Assembly (NCBI GenBank): GCA_040753495.1
Contig: JBFMEF010000199.1
Span: forward strand, 1-42,466
Source: Candidatus Zixiibacteriota bacterium
GTDB taxonomy: Bacteria > Zixibacteria > MSB-5A5 > GN15 > PGXB01
Length of the DNA: 42,466 nucleotides
Reading direction: 5' to 3'
The position numbers and the translations under genes were made by a program. The notes beneath the pieces are model-generated. The model worked only from the letters and a program-made list of their open reading frames with translations. It was not told the DNA's origin and searched no databases. This document shows positions 26,795 through 34,926 of this stretch, piece by piece. Position 1 is the first letter of the stretch, and each line of letters opens with the position of its first letter.

Positions 26795-27838
26795 TCAATG
26801 ATTGTTATTTTCCTTTCTGAGACCTAAAAGCAGTCTGACAAAAATCAAAATAGTCATACTTCCTGCTGAACCCATTACAAAATATGCCGCAAGCGTTTTC
26901 ATAACGGCAATATCGAGAACTTCCTGCGCCTGTTTAAGAGCAACCGATATCCCGGCAAAAATTATCATCACGGCAAATAGCAGCCGGATGCCGTATCCTT
27001 TGATATATTTGGTTGCCATTACGCCGATCTGCGCCCCAACCGCGGCTCCAATTAGCATAAGCATGGCCGCGGTCAATTCCGTTCGGCCCGACAAAGAATA
27101 GGTAAAACAGCCATACCCCGACATGAAACAGACGCTCAGAAGCGAGGTCCCTACCGCTACGGTCGTCGGACATCCCACCATATAAATCAACGCCGGAAGC
27201 AGAATAAATCCCCCTCCGACACCCATGAATCCGGAAAGAAAACCGGTCAGCAGGAATATAAGAAAAACTACCCAGAACGATATTTGAGTAATCCCCGACG
27301 CCGGCAATGCTATCATGGGGGGAACAGAAATTCGTCTTAAGCGAACCGCCATCGGGGCCGTCACTTCAATCGGCTGACGCCCTTCCCCTTCCTGTCGGTC
27401 AAGCCTCTTCTGAATTCGCATGGCGTTGATGTAATCATATACCATATAGAAGCCAAGACCAAAAAGAAAAATCATATATACCCAGCGCACCACTGTGCCG
27501 ACGTCGCCGGTCCGCTCCAGCATAAGAACAAACCTCTTCCCCGCTTCGATGCCGGCAATAGAACCAATAATGGAGAAGAGACCGAGGCGCCAGTCAACGT
27601 TTCCCAGGCGACTATGCTTTTTTGTAGCGATAATCGATTTTCCAAAAATATGCGCCAGGTCGGTGCCTATGGCAAATGGCATGTTGAATCCGAAAATATT
27701 CAGGGCCGGAGTGACAATCCAGGCTCCGCCGACTCCAAAAAAACCGCCCAATGTTCCGACACAAAAACCAATCGCGATAAGAATCAGGATATTAAATTCT
27801 ATTCCGGCAATCGGCAGGTATATGTTGAATATGGTCAT
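26795..27838 (-). CDS. TSUP-family (TauE/SafE-like) anion permease
   Basis: A 347-residue membrane protein with about eight helices in two related halves, each opening with a glycine-rich motif (GFFGVGGAWIVTPALNIFG and GFMGVGGGFILLPALIYMVG). This is the hallmark of the sulfite exporter TauE/SafE family. A cytoplasmic loop of about 50 charged residues separates the halves. Members move sulfite, sulfate, sulfonates or thiosulfate; location beside qmoC and sat suggests sulfate or sulfite. It begins 15 bases after the small membrane protein gene in the same transcript. Confidence 0.87.
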   Translation of the reverse strand: MTIFNIYLPIAGIEFNILILIAIGFCVGTLGGFFGVGGAWIVTPALNIFGFNMPFAIGTDLAHIFGKSIIATKKHSRLGNVDWRLGLFSIIGSIAGIEAGKRFVLMLERTGDVGTVVRWVYMIFLFGLGFYMVYDYINAMRIQKRLDRQEGEGRQPIEVTAPMAVRLRRISVPPMIALPASGITQISFWVVFLIFLLTGFLSGFMGVGGGFILLPALIYMVGCPTTVAVGTSLLSVCFMSGYGCFTYSLSGRTELTAAMLMLIGAAVGAQIGVMATKYIKGYGIRLLFAVMIIFAGISVALKQAQEVLDIAVMKTLAAYFVMGSAGSMTILIFVRLLLGLRKENNNH

Positions 27839-27853
27839 ATCGTCCCGGTACTC

Positions 27854-28165
27854 TCAGAGGCTCTTTTTGACTTTGCGGAATCCGATCAACCGCAGGAGAT
27901 AATCGGTAATTAGCGCCACCAGTATTCCCAGAAGCGCCATCGTGGCAGTAACTATCAAAGCATAGAGCAGCCGGTGTTCGTTATATAAATCCGCCAGAAA
28001 AAGGCTCAGGCCGCTTAAACTGTCGGTGGGAACGACATATTCCAGGTCGCCCCCTTCCTCATGGTCATCGCCGGCGGAAAGAATCAAAGGGAAGAACAGT
28101 ATCGATGCTAAAATAACAGCCAATAGCGCCGTCGGCTTCCGAAGAAACCAGCTTCTCATCGACAT
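27854..28165 (-). CDS. Small membrane protein between qmoC and TSUP permease
   Basis: A 103-residue unrecognised protein with a signal-like N-terminus (about residues 9-31), a short acidic segment (DDHEEGGD) and a C-terminal membrane helix (about 70-94) followed by basic residues. The start is either 28165 or the second Met codon 28159; both have a GGGAG-type site upstream. It lies 33 bases after qmoC and 15 before the TSUP gene. A subunit or accessory role for the permease is possible, on context only. Confidence 0.7.
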   Translation of the reverse strand: MSMRSWFLRKPTALLAVILASILFFPLILSAGDDHEEGGDLEYVVPTDSLSGLSLFLADLYNEHRLLYALIVTATMALLGILVALITDYLLRLIGFRKVKKSL

Positions 28166-28198
28166 CTCCCAGAAACCTCCCGGTAAAAAAATTTCCGA

Positions 28199-29323
28199 TT
28201 AACTGCGGGGCTCGCGTTTTATCATTCGGGCATGCGTCAGCGCCAGTGAGCGATAAAACATATGGGCGAATTTCGAATACGGCGCATACCACAGCAGGAA
28301 GAATACTATCACCAGGTGGATATAATAAATGGAATAAGCAATATATGCCGTATCTGCCAATCTCAAGAACTGCGTCAGAAGCCCCGTAATGAAAACCAGA
28401 TAAAGCATCACCAGGAATAACCAGTCGGGATAACCGTTGGCGCCGACTTGGTCTTTTCCGGTTATTCTCCGAAACACAAGCATGGTCAGCCCCACAAAAC
28501 CGGCAAATCCGCTGATATTCCCCAGCCATTTTATCGGGTGCGTTAACGGTATCGGCGGGTCAAGGTCTATCAGAACCAGCGCCATCACCGCCAGACCGGC
28601 GGTTATCATGGCGCCGATAAATCCAAAGAAAACCAGAGCATGCGCCAGAAAGCGGGCATTGTTTGCCTCGCACCGGCTGAAGCGCATATGTGAAATGATA
28701 TCTTTAATGGTGATTAGCACCGCCGGTATGAAACCGATTGAGGAACTTCCCGGCTGGGATGGCTGAATCCCCTTCCAGAATTTCCATAATCCCATAAAGG
28801 CAAAAAGGAAAATCAGAATATTGCCGGAGATAAACATCATCTCAAGCCAGCCGTGCGGCAAAAATTTCGAATAGACAATTTCCGTTTCCATGAATGCAAA
28901 ATTGCCGCCGGTGAAACTGTACATCATGGCAAATATGGCAATCATCGGAACCAGCAGCAGCAACGGAAGCGCCCGGGGATTCGCCAGGGCTTTCCCCATA
29001 AAGGAAGGAAAGGAATAGTACTTGTAGATATATGCCCGAATCGCCGCCAGAACATCTCCGGGCCTTGCCCCGCGCGGGCAGTAAGTTGAGCAATCATTGC
29101 ACTGATAACAGAGCCAGAGGTCCGGGTCGCGCGAAAGTCGCTCCACCTGTCCCCACTGCGCCATAATCATCTCTTTGCGGGGGAACGGATTTTCCGACGG
29201 GGATAACTTGCATACCACTGTGCAGGTGGCGCACTGGTAGCACTTCTTGAGGGTCTCGCCCCCGGCTTTCTTTACTTCTTTGATTAGATTAATATCTGGG
29301 TCAGCCGACCGAATCTGAGTCAT
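28199..29323 (-). CDS. qmoC: QmoC, membrane subunit of Qmo complex
   Basis: A 374-residue HdrC-HdrE fusion. The N-terminal domain carries two [4Fe-4S] motifs (CYQCATCTVVCKLSP and CYQCNDCSTYCPRGARPGD). The C-terminal part has about six membrane helices of NarI/HdrE type, with His residues such as LAHALVFFGF and IYYIHLVIVFF probably binding heme b. It takes electrons from menaquinol for QmoA/QmoB. GGGAGAG precedes the ATG. In typical sulfate reducers it follows qmoB directly; here it is about 20 kb away, opposite in strand and divergent from sat. Confidence 0.93.
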   Translation of the reverse strand: MTQIRSADPDINLIKEVKKAGGETLKKCYQCATCTVVCKLSPSENPFPRKEMIMAQWGQVERLSRDPDLWLCYQCNDCSTYCPRGARPGDVLAAIRAYIYKYYSFPSFMGKALANPRALPLLLLVPMIAIFAMMYSFTGGNFAFMETEIVYSKFLPHGWLEMMFISGNILIFLFAFMGLWKFWKGIQPSQPGSSSIGFIPAVLITIKDIISHMRFSRCEANNARFLAHALVFFGFIGAMITAGLAVMALVLIDLDPPIPLTHPIKWLGNISGFAGFVGLTMLVFRRITGKDQVGANGYPDWLFLVMLYLVFITGLLTQFLRLADTAYIAYSIYYIHLVIVFFLLWYAPYSKFAHMFYRSLALTHARMIKREPRS

Positions 29324-29391
29324 TTAGTCTCTCCCAAAAGGACGTCATTTCTCGTCGGTTAAGATGTCGCGGTCAAATCTGTCTTACCGGA

Positions 29392-29420
29392 ATAATAGAA
29401 TTCAGACTGAATCGTGTCAA
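29392..29420 (-). promoter_or_regulatory. Consensus promoter for qmoC
   Basis: Read on the minus strand: TTGACA (29420-29415), 17 bases, TATTAT (29397-29392). The predicted start is near 29385, about 60 bases before the qmoC ATG. The boxes and spacing equal those of the peptide-cluster promoter at 36681-36709. Confidence 0.7.
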
Positions 29421-29426
29421 GCACTT

Positions 29427-29444
29427 TTGTTACTTTTTTCACAA
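29427..29444. promoter_or_regulatory. CRP/FNR-type palindrome at qmoC promoter
   Basis: TTGTTA, six bases, TCACAA; the same twelve half-site bases as upstream of qmoA. It ends 6 bases before the -35 box and is centred at about -50 from the predicted qmoC start, a position that fits activation. Confidence 0.6.
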
Positions 29445-29789
29445 TGATTATTATATTTTATCGGCATTCCGGACTCATTAATATATCTGGCGCTTTCCCC
29501 CTAAAGACAATCGACGGAATTGATAATCCATATAACTTTGTAGTCTTTGGGCGGCCTTGTTCTGTGCCCCATCCGGCCGTTTTGCTAATCTATTATTCCC
29601 AATCATCTTACCTGTCTTGAACGCAGACTGCCCGCAGACCGATATAAAATATGACAAAGCGGATATTTTCCCTCTTATTTTCGCCGATTTAAAAAAAACA
29701 TCATCCCCCACCGCATTCCCGCTTCCGGTAAAATTACGATATTTTTTGTCGATATTATACTATTATGTCGATTATACCCAATATTTCTC

Positions 29790-29818
29790 TTGACAGGGCT
29801 TGTGAAAAAAGTTACATT
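29790..29818 (+). promoter_or_regulatory. Distal sat promoter
   Basis: TTGACA at 29790-29795, 17 bases, TACATT at 29813-29818. The start would be near 29825, giving a leader of about 140 bases that contains the palindrome at 29879-29896. Confidence 0.5.
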
Positions 29819-29878
29819 CTTAGCACCATGCGAGATAGACGGGAAAATAACCAAATCAAACTATAGCTACGAAAAGGA

Positions 29879-29908
29879 TTGTGAAATATATCACATTCTA
29901 TTTATAAT
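29879..29908 (+). promoter_or_regulatory. CRP/HcpR-like palindrome and TATAAT box before sat
   Basis: TTGTGA, AATATA, TCACAT (29879-29896) contains the exact TGTGA-N6-TCACA core of CRP-type sites, followed by a perfect TATAAT at 29903-29908. The left half-site could itself serve as a -35 box (18-base spacing), so the bound protein would block this promoter and the distal one. HcpR, a CRP/FNR-family regulator of sulfate reducers, has been linked to sat and apr genes. Confidence 0.6.
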
Positions 29909-29964
29909 ATCTCAATGAATAATAGATCACTTTTTGTCTCTAAACTTTAGCGCAGGAATCCACG

Positions 29965-31191
29965 ATGGCAAAATCAAAACTGATTTCCCCTCACGGAAGT
30001 GACACGCTCAAGATTCTTCTTCTCGAAGGTAAGGCGCGCGAGGAAGAACTCAAGAGAGCCGAAAAACTTCCCAAGGTGGTTATGAGCTCGCGCGAAACCG
30101 GCGACCTCATCATGCTCGGCATTGGCGGTTTCACTCCGCTCGAGGGATTTATGGGTCAGGCTGACTGGAAAGGGGTCTGCCAGGATATGAAAATGTCCAA
30201 CGGACTCTTTTGGCCCATTCCTATCACCCTCTCTCATGACAGCAAAATAAATCCCGGAACCGAAATCTGCCTCGTTTCCGGCGAGACCAACGAAATCATG
30301 GGGACGATGAAGGTCACTGAGTCGTACAAAATCGACAAGGAATTCGAGTGCAAGCATGTCTTCATGACCAACGACCCGGAGCATCCGGGAGTCAAAATGG
30401 TAATGGAGCAGAAGGAATGGAACCTTGCCGGTCCCGTCAAGGTGCTTTCTGAGAGCTACTTCCCTACCGAGTTCAAAGGCATCTACCAGCGTCCCGCCGA
30501 AAGCCGCAAGATATTCGAGGAAAAAGGCTGGAAAACGATTGCGGCTCTGCAGCTGCGCAATCCGATGCATCGCTCCCACGAATATCTGGCTAAAATCGCC
30601 ATTGAGGTCAGCGACGGTATCTATATTCATCAGCTGGTCGGCAACCTGAAACCGGGCGACATTCCCGCCGATGTTCGGGTGAAATGCATCGACACTCTGG
30701 TGGAGCTTTACTTTGTTAAGGACCGCGTTGTTTGCGGCGGCTATCCTCTCGATATGCGCTACGCCGGTCCCCGCGAAGGTCTGCTGCACGCCGTTTTCCG
30801 TCAGAATTTCGGCTGCACTCATATGATCATAGGTCGCGACCATGCCGGAGTCGGCAATTATTATGGTCCCTTCGACGCCCAGGATATCTTCTTTAAGCTC
30901 TGGGATGGCGCTCTGGAATGCAAAATGCTTCCTATCGACTGGACCTTCTGGTGCTTTAAGTGCGGCGGTATGGCTTCCATGAAAACCTGCCCGCACGGCA
31001 AGGAAGACCGTCTCTTCCTCAGCGGCACGGCTCTGCGCAAAGGTCTGTCGGAGGGAGGCGATATTCCGGCCGAATTCAGTCGCAAGGAAGTTCTGGACAT
31101 CCTTCGGGAGTACTATGCCAGCCTGACCGAGAAGGTAGAAATCAAAATGCACGGTCATGCTACCGGCGACGCTGAGATAAAAAAGAAATAA
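29965..31191 (+). CDS. sat: Dissimilatory ATP sulfurylase
   Basis: Sat, 408 residues, activates sulfate with ATP to adenosine-5'-phosphosulfate, the entry step of sulfate respiration. The active-site motifs are [12 protein letters not shown] and [24 protein letters not shown]...CPHG group near residues 330-345 matches the zinc site of dissimilatory and archaeal enzymes. There is no APS kinase domain, as expected of the dissimilatory type. An AGGA element precedes the ATG. First gene of sat-aprB-aprA. Confidence 0.96.
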   Translation: MAKSKLISPHGSDTLKILLLEGKAREEELKRAEKLPKVVMSSRETGDLIMLGIGGFTPLEGFMGQADWKGVCQDMKMSNGLFWPIPITLSHDSKINPGTEICLVSGETNEIMGTMKVTESYKIDKEFECKHVFMTNDPEHPGVKMVMEQKEWNLAGPVKVLSESYFPTEFKGIYQRPAESRKIFEEKGWKTIAALQLRNPMHRSHEYLAKIAIEVSDGIYIHQLVGNLKPGDIPADVRVKCIDTLVELYFVKDRVVCGGYPLDMRYAGPREGLLHAVFRQNFGCTHMIIGRDHAGVGNYYGPFDAQDIFFKLWDGALECKMLPIDWTFWCFKCGGMASMKTCPHGKEDRLFLSGTALRKGLSEGGDIPAEFSRKEVLDILREYYASLTEKVEIKMHGHATGDAEIKKK

Positions 31192-31240
31192 ATAACAGTA
31201 ACCGTTAACAGTAACGAACCAAACAACTCAAGAGGAACAA

Positions 31241-31681
31241 ATGCCAAGCTATGTAAACCCAGAAAAATGTGATGGGTGCAAAGCGCTGGACAAAACCGCT
31301 TGCCAGTATGTCTGTCCGAATGACCTGATGGTTCTTGATAAGGGCAAAATGAAAGCCTTCAATCAGGAGCCGGAGATGTGCTGGGAGTGCTACAGTTGCG
31401 TAAAAATCTGCCCGGTTCAGGCAGTGGAAGTGCGCGGCTATGCCGATTTTGTCCCGATGGGCGCTAATGTAACCCCGATGAGGAGCTCTGACTCCATTAT
31501 GTGGACCGTCAAGTTCCGCAACGGAATGATGAAACGCTTCAAATTCCCCATTCGCACCACTCCCGAAGGACAGGCCAAGCCGAATGGCGGATACGCTACC
31601 GCTCATAACGACCTGAACAGCCAGACCCTGGCGCAGGAACCGGAAGCGTTGAGAATGAACGAAGTTTATACCATCAAGTAA
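31241..31681 (+). CDS. aprB: APS reductase beta subunit
   Basis: AprB, 146 residues, the ferredoxin-like electron-entry subunit of adenylylsulfate reductase. It opens PSYVNPEKCDGCKALDKTA and binds two [4Fe-4S] clusters through CDGCKALDKTACQYVCP and CWECYSCVKICP. The remaining ~75 residues form the C-terminal arm that wraps around AprA. Starts 49 bases after sat, with AGAGGA before the ATG; the spacer has two direct copies of AACAGTAAC. Confidence 0.96.
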   Translation: MPSYVNPEKCDGCKALDKTACQYVCPNDLMVLDKGKMKAFNQEPEMCWECYSCVKICPVQAVEVRGYADFVPMGANVTPMRSSDSIMWTVKFRNGMMKRFKFPIRTTPEGQAKPNGGYATAHNDLNSQTLAQEPEALRMNEVYTIK

Positions 31682-31702
31682 GAGAAGGAAGGATGATTTA
31701 AT

Positions 31703-33628
31703 ATGGCACAGAATTTCGAAACTGTGAATGTAACGACCGACCTTCTTATCCTTGGTGGAGGTATGGCCGCCTGCGGGGCGGCGGTTGAAGCCTCTTACTG
31801 GGCAAAGAAACATGGATTGAAGGTCACTCTGGTTGACAAGGCGGCCATGGACCGCTCCGGCGCCGTGGCAATGGGCCTCTCGGCTCTTAACCAGTACGTC
31901 GGTCTCACCGAAGGCAAAAACACTGTGAAGGACTATGTCGATTATGTCCGGATGGACCTCATGGGCATAATTCGGGAAGACCTCGTCGCCAATATCGCCC
32001 GCCACGTAGACTCCACTGTCCACCTCTTCGAAAAATGGGGACTTCCCATTTGGAAAGATGAAAAGGGCGGATATGTTCACGAAGGTCGCTGGCAGCTGAT
32101 GATTAATGGCGAGTCGTACAAAGTCGTCATCGCGGAAGCAGCTAAGAACGCTCTGACAGAAGCCGGCGGCGAGTATTTCGAGCGCGTCTTTATCACAGAG
32201 CCGTTAATGGATGGCGACCGTGTCGCCGGCGCTATCGGCTTTAGTGTCCGCGAGAACAAGTTCTATATCTTTAATGCCAAAGCCACTATCGTCGCCATGG
32301 GCGGCGCCGTTCACGTTTTCAAACCGAGAAGCACCGGTGAAGGTCTCGGTCGCGCCTGGTACCCGCCGTGGAACTCCGGCTCCAGCGCCTATTTCACTCT
32401 CCGCGCCGGCGCTGAAATGACCAGCCAGGAAATCCGCTTCATCCCGGTTCGCTTCAAGGATGCCTACGGTCCGGTTGGCGCCTGGTTCCTGCTCTTCAAA
32501 TCGCAGGCTACCAATGCCATGGGCGGAAACTATATGGTCGAGCGCGTCAGCGAACTCGAAAAATGGAAACCATACGGATTGGTAAAACCGATTCCGGCTA
32601 ACCTCCGTAACTGGCTCGGCATGATGGATATCATGGAAGGCAAAGGTCCCATCTACATGCGCACCGAAGAAGCGATTAACAAAATCGCCTCGGCCGCCGG
32701 TGATGAGAAAGAAGCCAAAAAGAAACTTAAAGAACTCGAATCCGAAGCCTGGGAAGACTTCCTCGACATGACTATCTCGCAGGCTATTCTCTGGGCCGCC
32801 ACCAACGTGGAGCCGGAGAAGAAATCTTCCGAAATCGCCGCTGCCGAGCCGTACTTCATCGGTTCCCACTCCGGCGCCTCCGGCGCCTGGGTCAGCGGTC
32901 CCGAAGACCTGCAGACATCCGAAACCAAGAAGGAATACTTCTGGGGTTACAGCCATATGGCGACTGTCAAAGGTATGTTCTGCGCCGGTGACGCTTCCGG
33001 AGCATCTTCCCACAAATTCTCCTCCGGCTCCCATGCCGAGGGCAGAATTGTCGGAAAAGCCGCCGTCAAGTACATCGTCGAGAACAACTCGCTTCCGAAG
33101 ATCGATAACGCCAAAGTAGAAGAACTGAAGAAGCGCGTAATGAAACCGCTGGAGACCTTTGACCAGTTCAAGAACGCCTCCACCGACCCGGACATCAACC
33201 CCAATTACATTCGTCCCAAGATGTTCATGTTCCGTTTGCAGAAAATCATGGACGAATATGTTGGCGGCGTCTCGGCCCAGTTCTCCACCAACAAAGCGAG
33301 CCTCGACCGCGCTCTGGAACTTCTCGGCTATCTTAAAGAAGACAGCGAGAAACTGGCGGCCAAGGACCTCCACGAGTTGATGCGTTGCTGGGAAAATGTC
33401 CAGCGTCTCTGGCAGGCTGAAGCCCATGCCCGCACCATTCTCTTCCGTCAGGAAACCAGATGGCCCGGCTACTATCGCCGCGCCGATTTTCCCACGATGG
33501 ATGAAAAGAACTGGCATTGCTTCGCTAACTGCCGCTGGAACCCTGATAAGAATGAATGGGAAATGATCAAGCGTCCCATGCTCCACGTCTATCCCAAGGC
33601 GCAGGAACATGAGCTGCTTGGTGGCTGA
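31703..33628 (+). CDS. aprA: APS reductase alpha subunit
   Basis: AprA, 641 residues, the catalytic FAD subunit that reduces APS to sulfite and AMP. It belongs to the fumarate reductase/succinate dehydrogenase flavoprotein family: TDLLILGGGMAACGAAVEA at the FAD site, DRSGAVAMGLSALNQYV, FIPVRFKDAYGPVGAWF and the late SHKFSSGSHAEGRI. Length is normal. AGAAGGAAGGA precedes the ATG. It receives electrons from AprB, which is fed by QmoABC. Two stem-loops follow, the second a strong terminator. Confidence 0.97.
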   Translation: MAQNFETVNVTTDLLILGGGMAACGAAVEASYWAKKHGLKVTLVDKAAMDRSGAVAMGLSALNQYVGLTEGKNTVKDYVDYVRMDLMGIIREDLVANIARHVDSTVHLFEKWGLPIWKDEKGGYVHEGRWQLMINGESYKVVIAEAAKNALTEAGGEYFERVFITEPLMDGDRVAGAIGFSVRENKFYIFNAKATIVAMGGAVHVFKPRSTGEGLGRAWYPPWNSGSSAYFTLRAGAEMTSQEIRFIPVRFKDAYGPVGAWFLLFKSQATNAMGGNYMVERVSELEKWKPYGLVKPIPANLRNWLGMMDIMEGKGPIYMRTEEAINKIASAAGDEKEAKKKLKELESEAWEDFLDMTISQAILWAATNVEPEKKSSEIAAAEPYFIGSHSGASGAWVSGPEDLQTSETKKEYFWGYSHMATVKGMFCAGDASGASSHKFSSGSHAEGRIVGKAAVKYIVENNSLPKIDNAKVEELKKRVMKPLETFDQFKNASTDPDINPNYIRPKMFMFRLQKIMDEYVGGVSAQFSTNKASLDRALELLGYLKEDSEKLAAKDLHELMRCWENVQRLWQAEAHARTILFRQETRWPGYYRRADFPTMDEKNWHCFANCRWNPDKNEWEMIKRPMLHVYPKAQEHELLGG

Positions 33629-33637
33629 TATCTGAAT

Positions 33638-33665
33638 GTGAAACAGGGTATCGGCCCTGTTTCAC
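33638..33665 (+). other. Stem-loop directly after aprA
   Basis: GTGAAACAGGG, 6-base loop, CCCTGTTTCAC: an 11-bp perfect stem 9 bases after the aprA stop with no T-tract. It probably protects the transcript's 3' side or is an additional transcription stop. Confidence 0.55.
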
Positions 33666-33692
33666 CTGAATATGCCGTGATTTTCAATGGCG

Positions 33693-33734
33693 AGTCCTCC
33701 GGGCGTGACCGGCGCCTGGGGGACTTATTTTTTT
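33693..33734 (+). terminator. Intrinsic terminator of sat-aprBA
   Basis: A 13-bp stem with two G-U pairs (AGTCCTCCGGGCG with CGCCTGGGGGACT), a 7-base loop and a tail TATTTTTTT. This is a classical strong rho-independent terminator. Confidence 0.85.
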
Positions 33735-33813
33735 GGATGAATCGCCGCCGACTTTTGCCGTTGCTCTCGCCGGAAAGATGATTTATCTTAAGGAGAAAGA
33801 CAGGAATAATGAT

Positions 33814-34080
33814 ATGACTTCCGATGCCAATATCGCATGCCCTCACTGTGAAAAGAAAATGTCCCTTTGGGTCCCCCCGCCGGAATCTTCCTGGGGACCC
33901 CAGCCGCAATTGGTCTGTTTCAATGACGAATGCCCTTATTATGTTCGCGGCTGGGAATGGATGCGCACTCAATTCAACCAGAACTGCTCGTACCGTCATC
34001 GCTTCAACCCGCAGACAGGCGAATCGGGTCCATTGCCCGTCTGGTCACCCGATGCCCTTAAATCCGGCATCATAGATTAA
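33814..34080 (+). CDS. Small zinc-ribbon-like protein
   Basis: An 88-residue protein whose ATG at 33814 has CAGGA 8 bases upstream; the open frame extends upstream to 33733 but overlaps the apr terminator, so the short form is chosen. It has two Cys pairs typical of a zinc ribbon, CPHC near residue 9 and CFNDECPYY near residue 35, and a Trp/Arg-rich middle. Small ogr/Delta-like zinc-finger proteins occur near apr genes in some sulfate reducers. Function unknown. Confidence 0.7.
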   Translation: MTSDANIACPHCEKKMSLWVPPPESSWGPQPQLVCFNDECPYYVRGWEWMRTQFNQNCSYRHRFNPQTGESGPLPVWSPDALKSGIID

Positions 34081-34092
34081 AGGCCGTCTCCT

Positions 34093-34890
34093 ATGCAAGA
34101 AATCGAACGCTTCAAAGAAGCCATATTAAAAGAATATCCCAGGATGTCGCTGGAGGACCGCTTCTCTTTCCGCTGTCACAAAAACGTTCCCTGCTTCAAC
34201 CACTGCTGCGCCGATGTCAATATTTTCCTGACCCCGTACGACATTATCCGTCTGCGCCGAAATCTCAAGCTCTCTTCTGATGAATTCCTGAGCCGTTATA
34301 CCCTGGCGCCCTTTGATAAAAATCTGAAATTTCCCGTCCTCATGCTCAAAATGAATGAAGATGACTCCAAAGCCTGTCCCTTCGTTACCGCCGCCGGCTG
34401 TGGCGTCTATAACGACCGTCCTTGGGCATGCCGGATGTATCCGGTCGGCATGGCGTCGCCGAAAGAAAGCGAATCGGGCGGCGACCAGGATTTTTACTTC
34501 ATTCTTCGGGAAGATGTCTGCCATGGCCATAAAGAAAAGCAGGATTGGTCAATCCGGGAATGGGTCACCGACCAGGGGATTGACGAATACAACGAGATGG
34601 GAAAATATTTCAAGGAATTGACCCTGCATGACTTTTTCCTCAAAGGCGGCACCCTCGACCTGCAGAAGATGGAAATGTTCTTCATGGCGTGCTATCATCT
34701 GGACCGCTTCCGCAAGTTCCTCTTCGAAAGCACCTTTTTCGAGCGCTTTGAAATTGACAATGAAGAGAAAGCCCGCATAAAGGAAGACAACGTTGAACTG
34801 ATGAAATTCGGCGCCAGGTGGATTCGCTTCGCGCTGTTTGGCGAGCGGACCATTAAAGTCAAACCGGAGCGGATGAAACCGCAGTCTTAG
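34093..34890 (+). CDS. YkgJ-family cysteine cluster protein
   Basis: A 265-residue protein of the YkgJ (Fe/Zn-binding Cys cluster) family: FRCHKNVPCFNHCCADVNIF near residues 27-47, then CPFVTAAGCGVYNDRPWACRMYP near 95-117. The family is thought to bind zinc or an iron-sulfur cluster and its function is mostly unknown. It lies 12 bases after the zinc-ribbon gene, forming a two-gene unit behind the apr terminator. No promoter recognised by eye. Confidence 0.8.
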   Translation: MQEIERFKEAILKEYPRMSLEDRFSFRCHKNVPCFNHCCADVNIFLTPYDIIRLRRNLKLSSDEFLSRYTLAPFDKNLKFPVLMLKMNEDDSKACPFVTAAGCGVYNDRPWACRMYPVGMASPKESESGGDQDFYFILREDVCHGHKEKQDWSIREWVTDQGIDEYNEMGKYFKELTLHDFFLKGGTLDLQKMEMFFMACYHLDRFRKFLFESTFFERFEIDNEEKARIKEDNVELMKFGARWIRFALFGERTIKVKPERMKPQS

Positions 34891-34926
34891 CGATTTCTCT
34901 TCTTTTGGGCAGGCCAAAGCCCCGCG

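Larger units (their letters stand above)
29324..29964. other. Divergent regulatory region between qmoC and sat
   Basis: 641 bases without a supported gene, AT-rich relative to the flanks. It contains the qmoC promoter (29392-29420), a CRP/FNR-type palindrome beside it (29427-29444), a distal sat promoter (29790-29818) and a second palindrome next to a perfect TATAAT (29879-29908). In the middle (about 29450-29780) I see only AT-rich DNA. Confidence 0.75.

Noticed and set aside
29414-29620. 68-codon ORF in the qmoC-sat intergenic region
   Set aside because: It overlaps the qmoC promoter and palindrome, has no ribosome binding site and looks like random AT-rich sequence.
29974-31158. 394-codon ORF on the minus strand
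   Set aside because: Antisense shadow of sat, which has full active-site motifs.
31192-31240. Two direct AACAGTAAC copies between sat and aprB
   Set aside because: Only 9 bases each, no symmetry or further copies; likely chance or a small duplication with no clear role.
32204-33610. 468-codon ORF on the minus strand
   Set aside because: It lies entirely opposite aprA, has no recognisable domain, and its length follows from the biased codon use of aprA.
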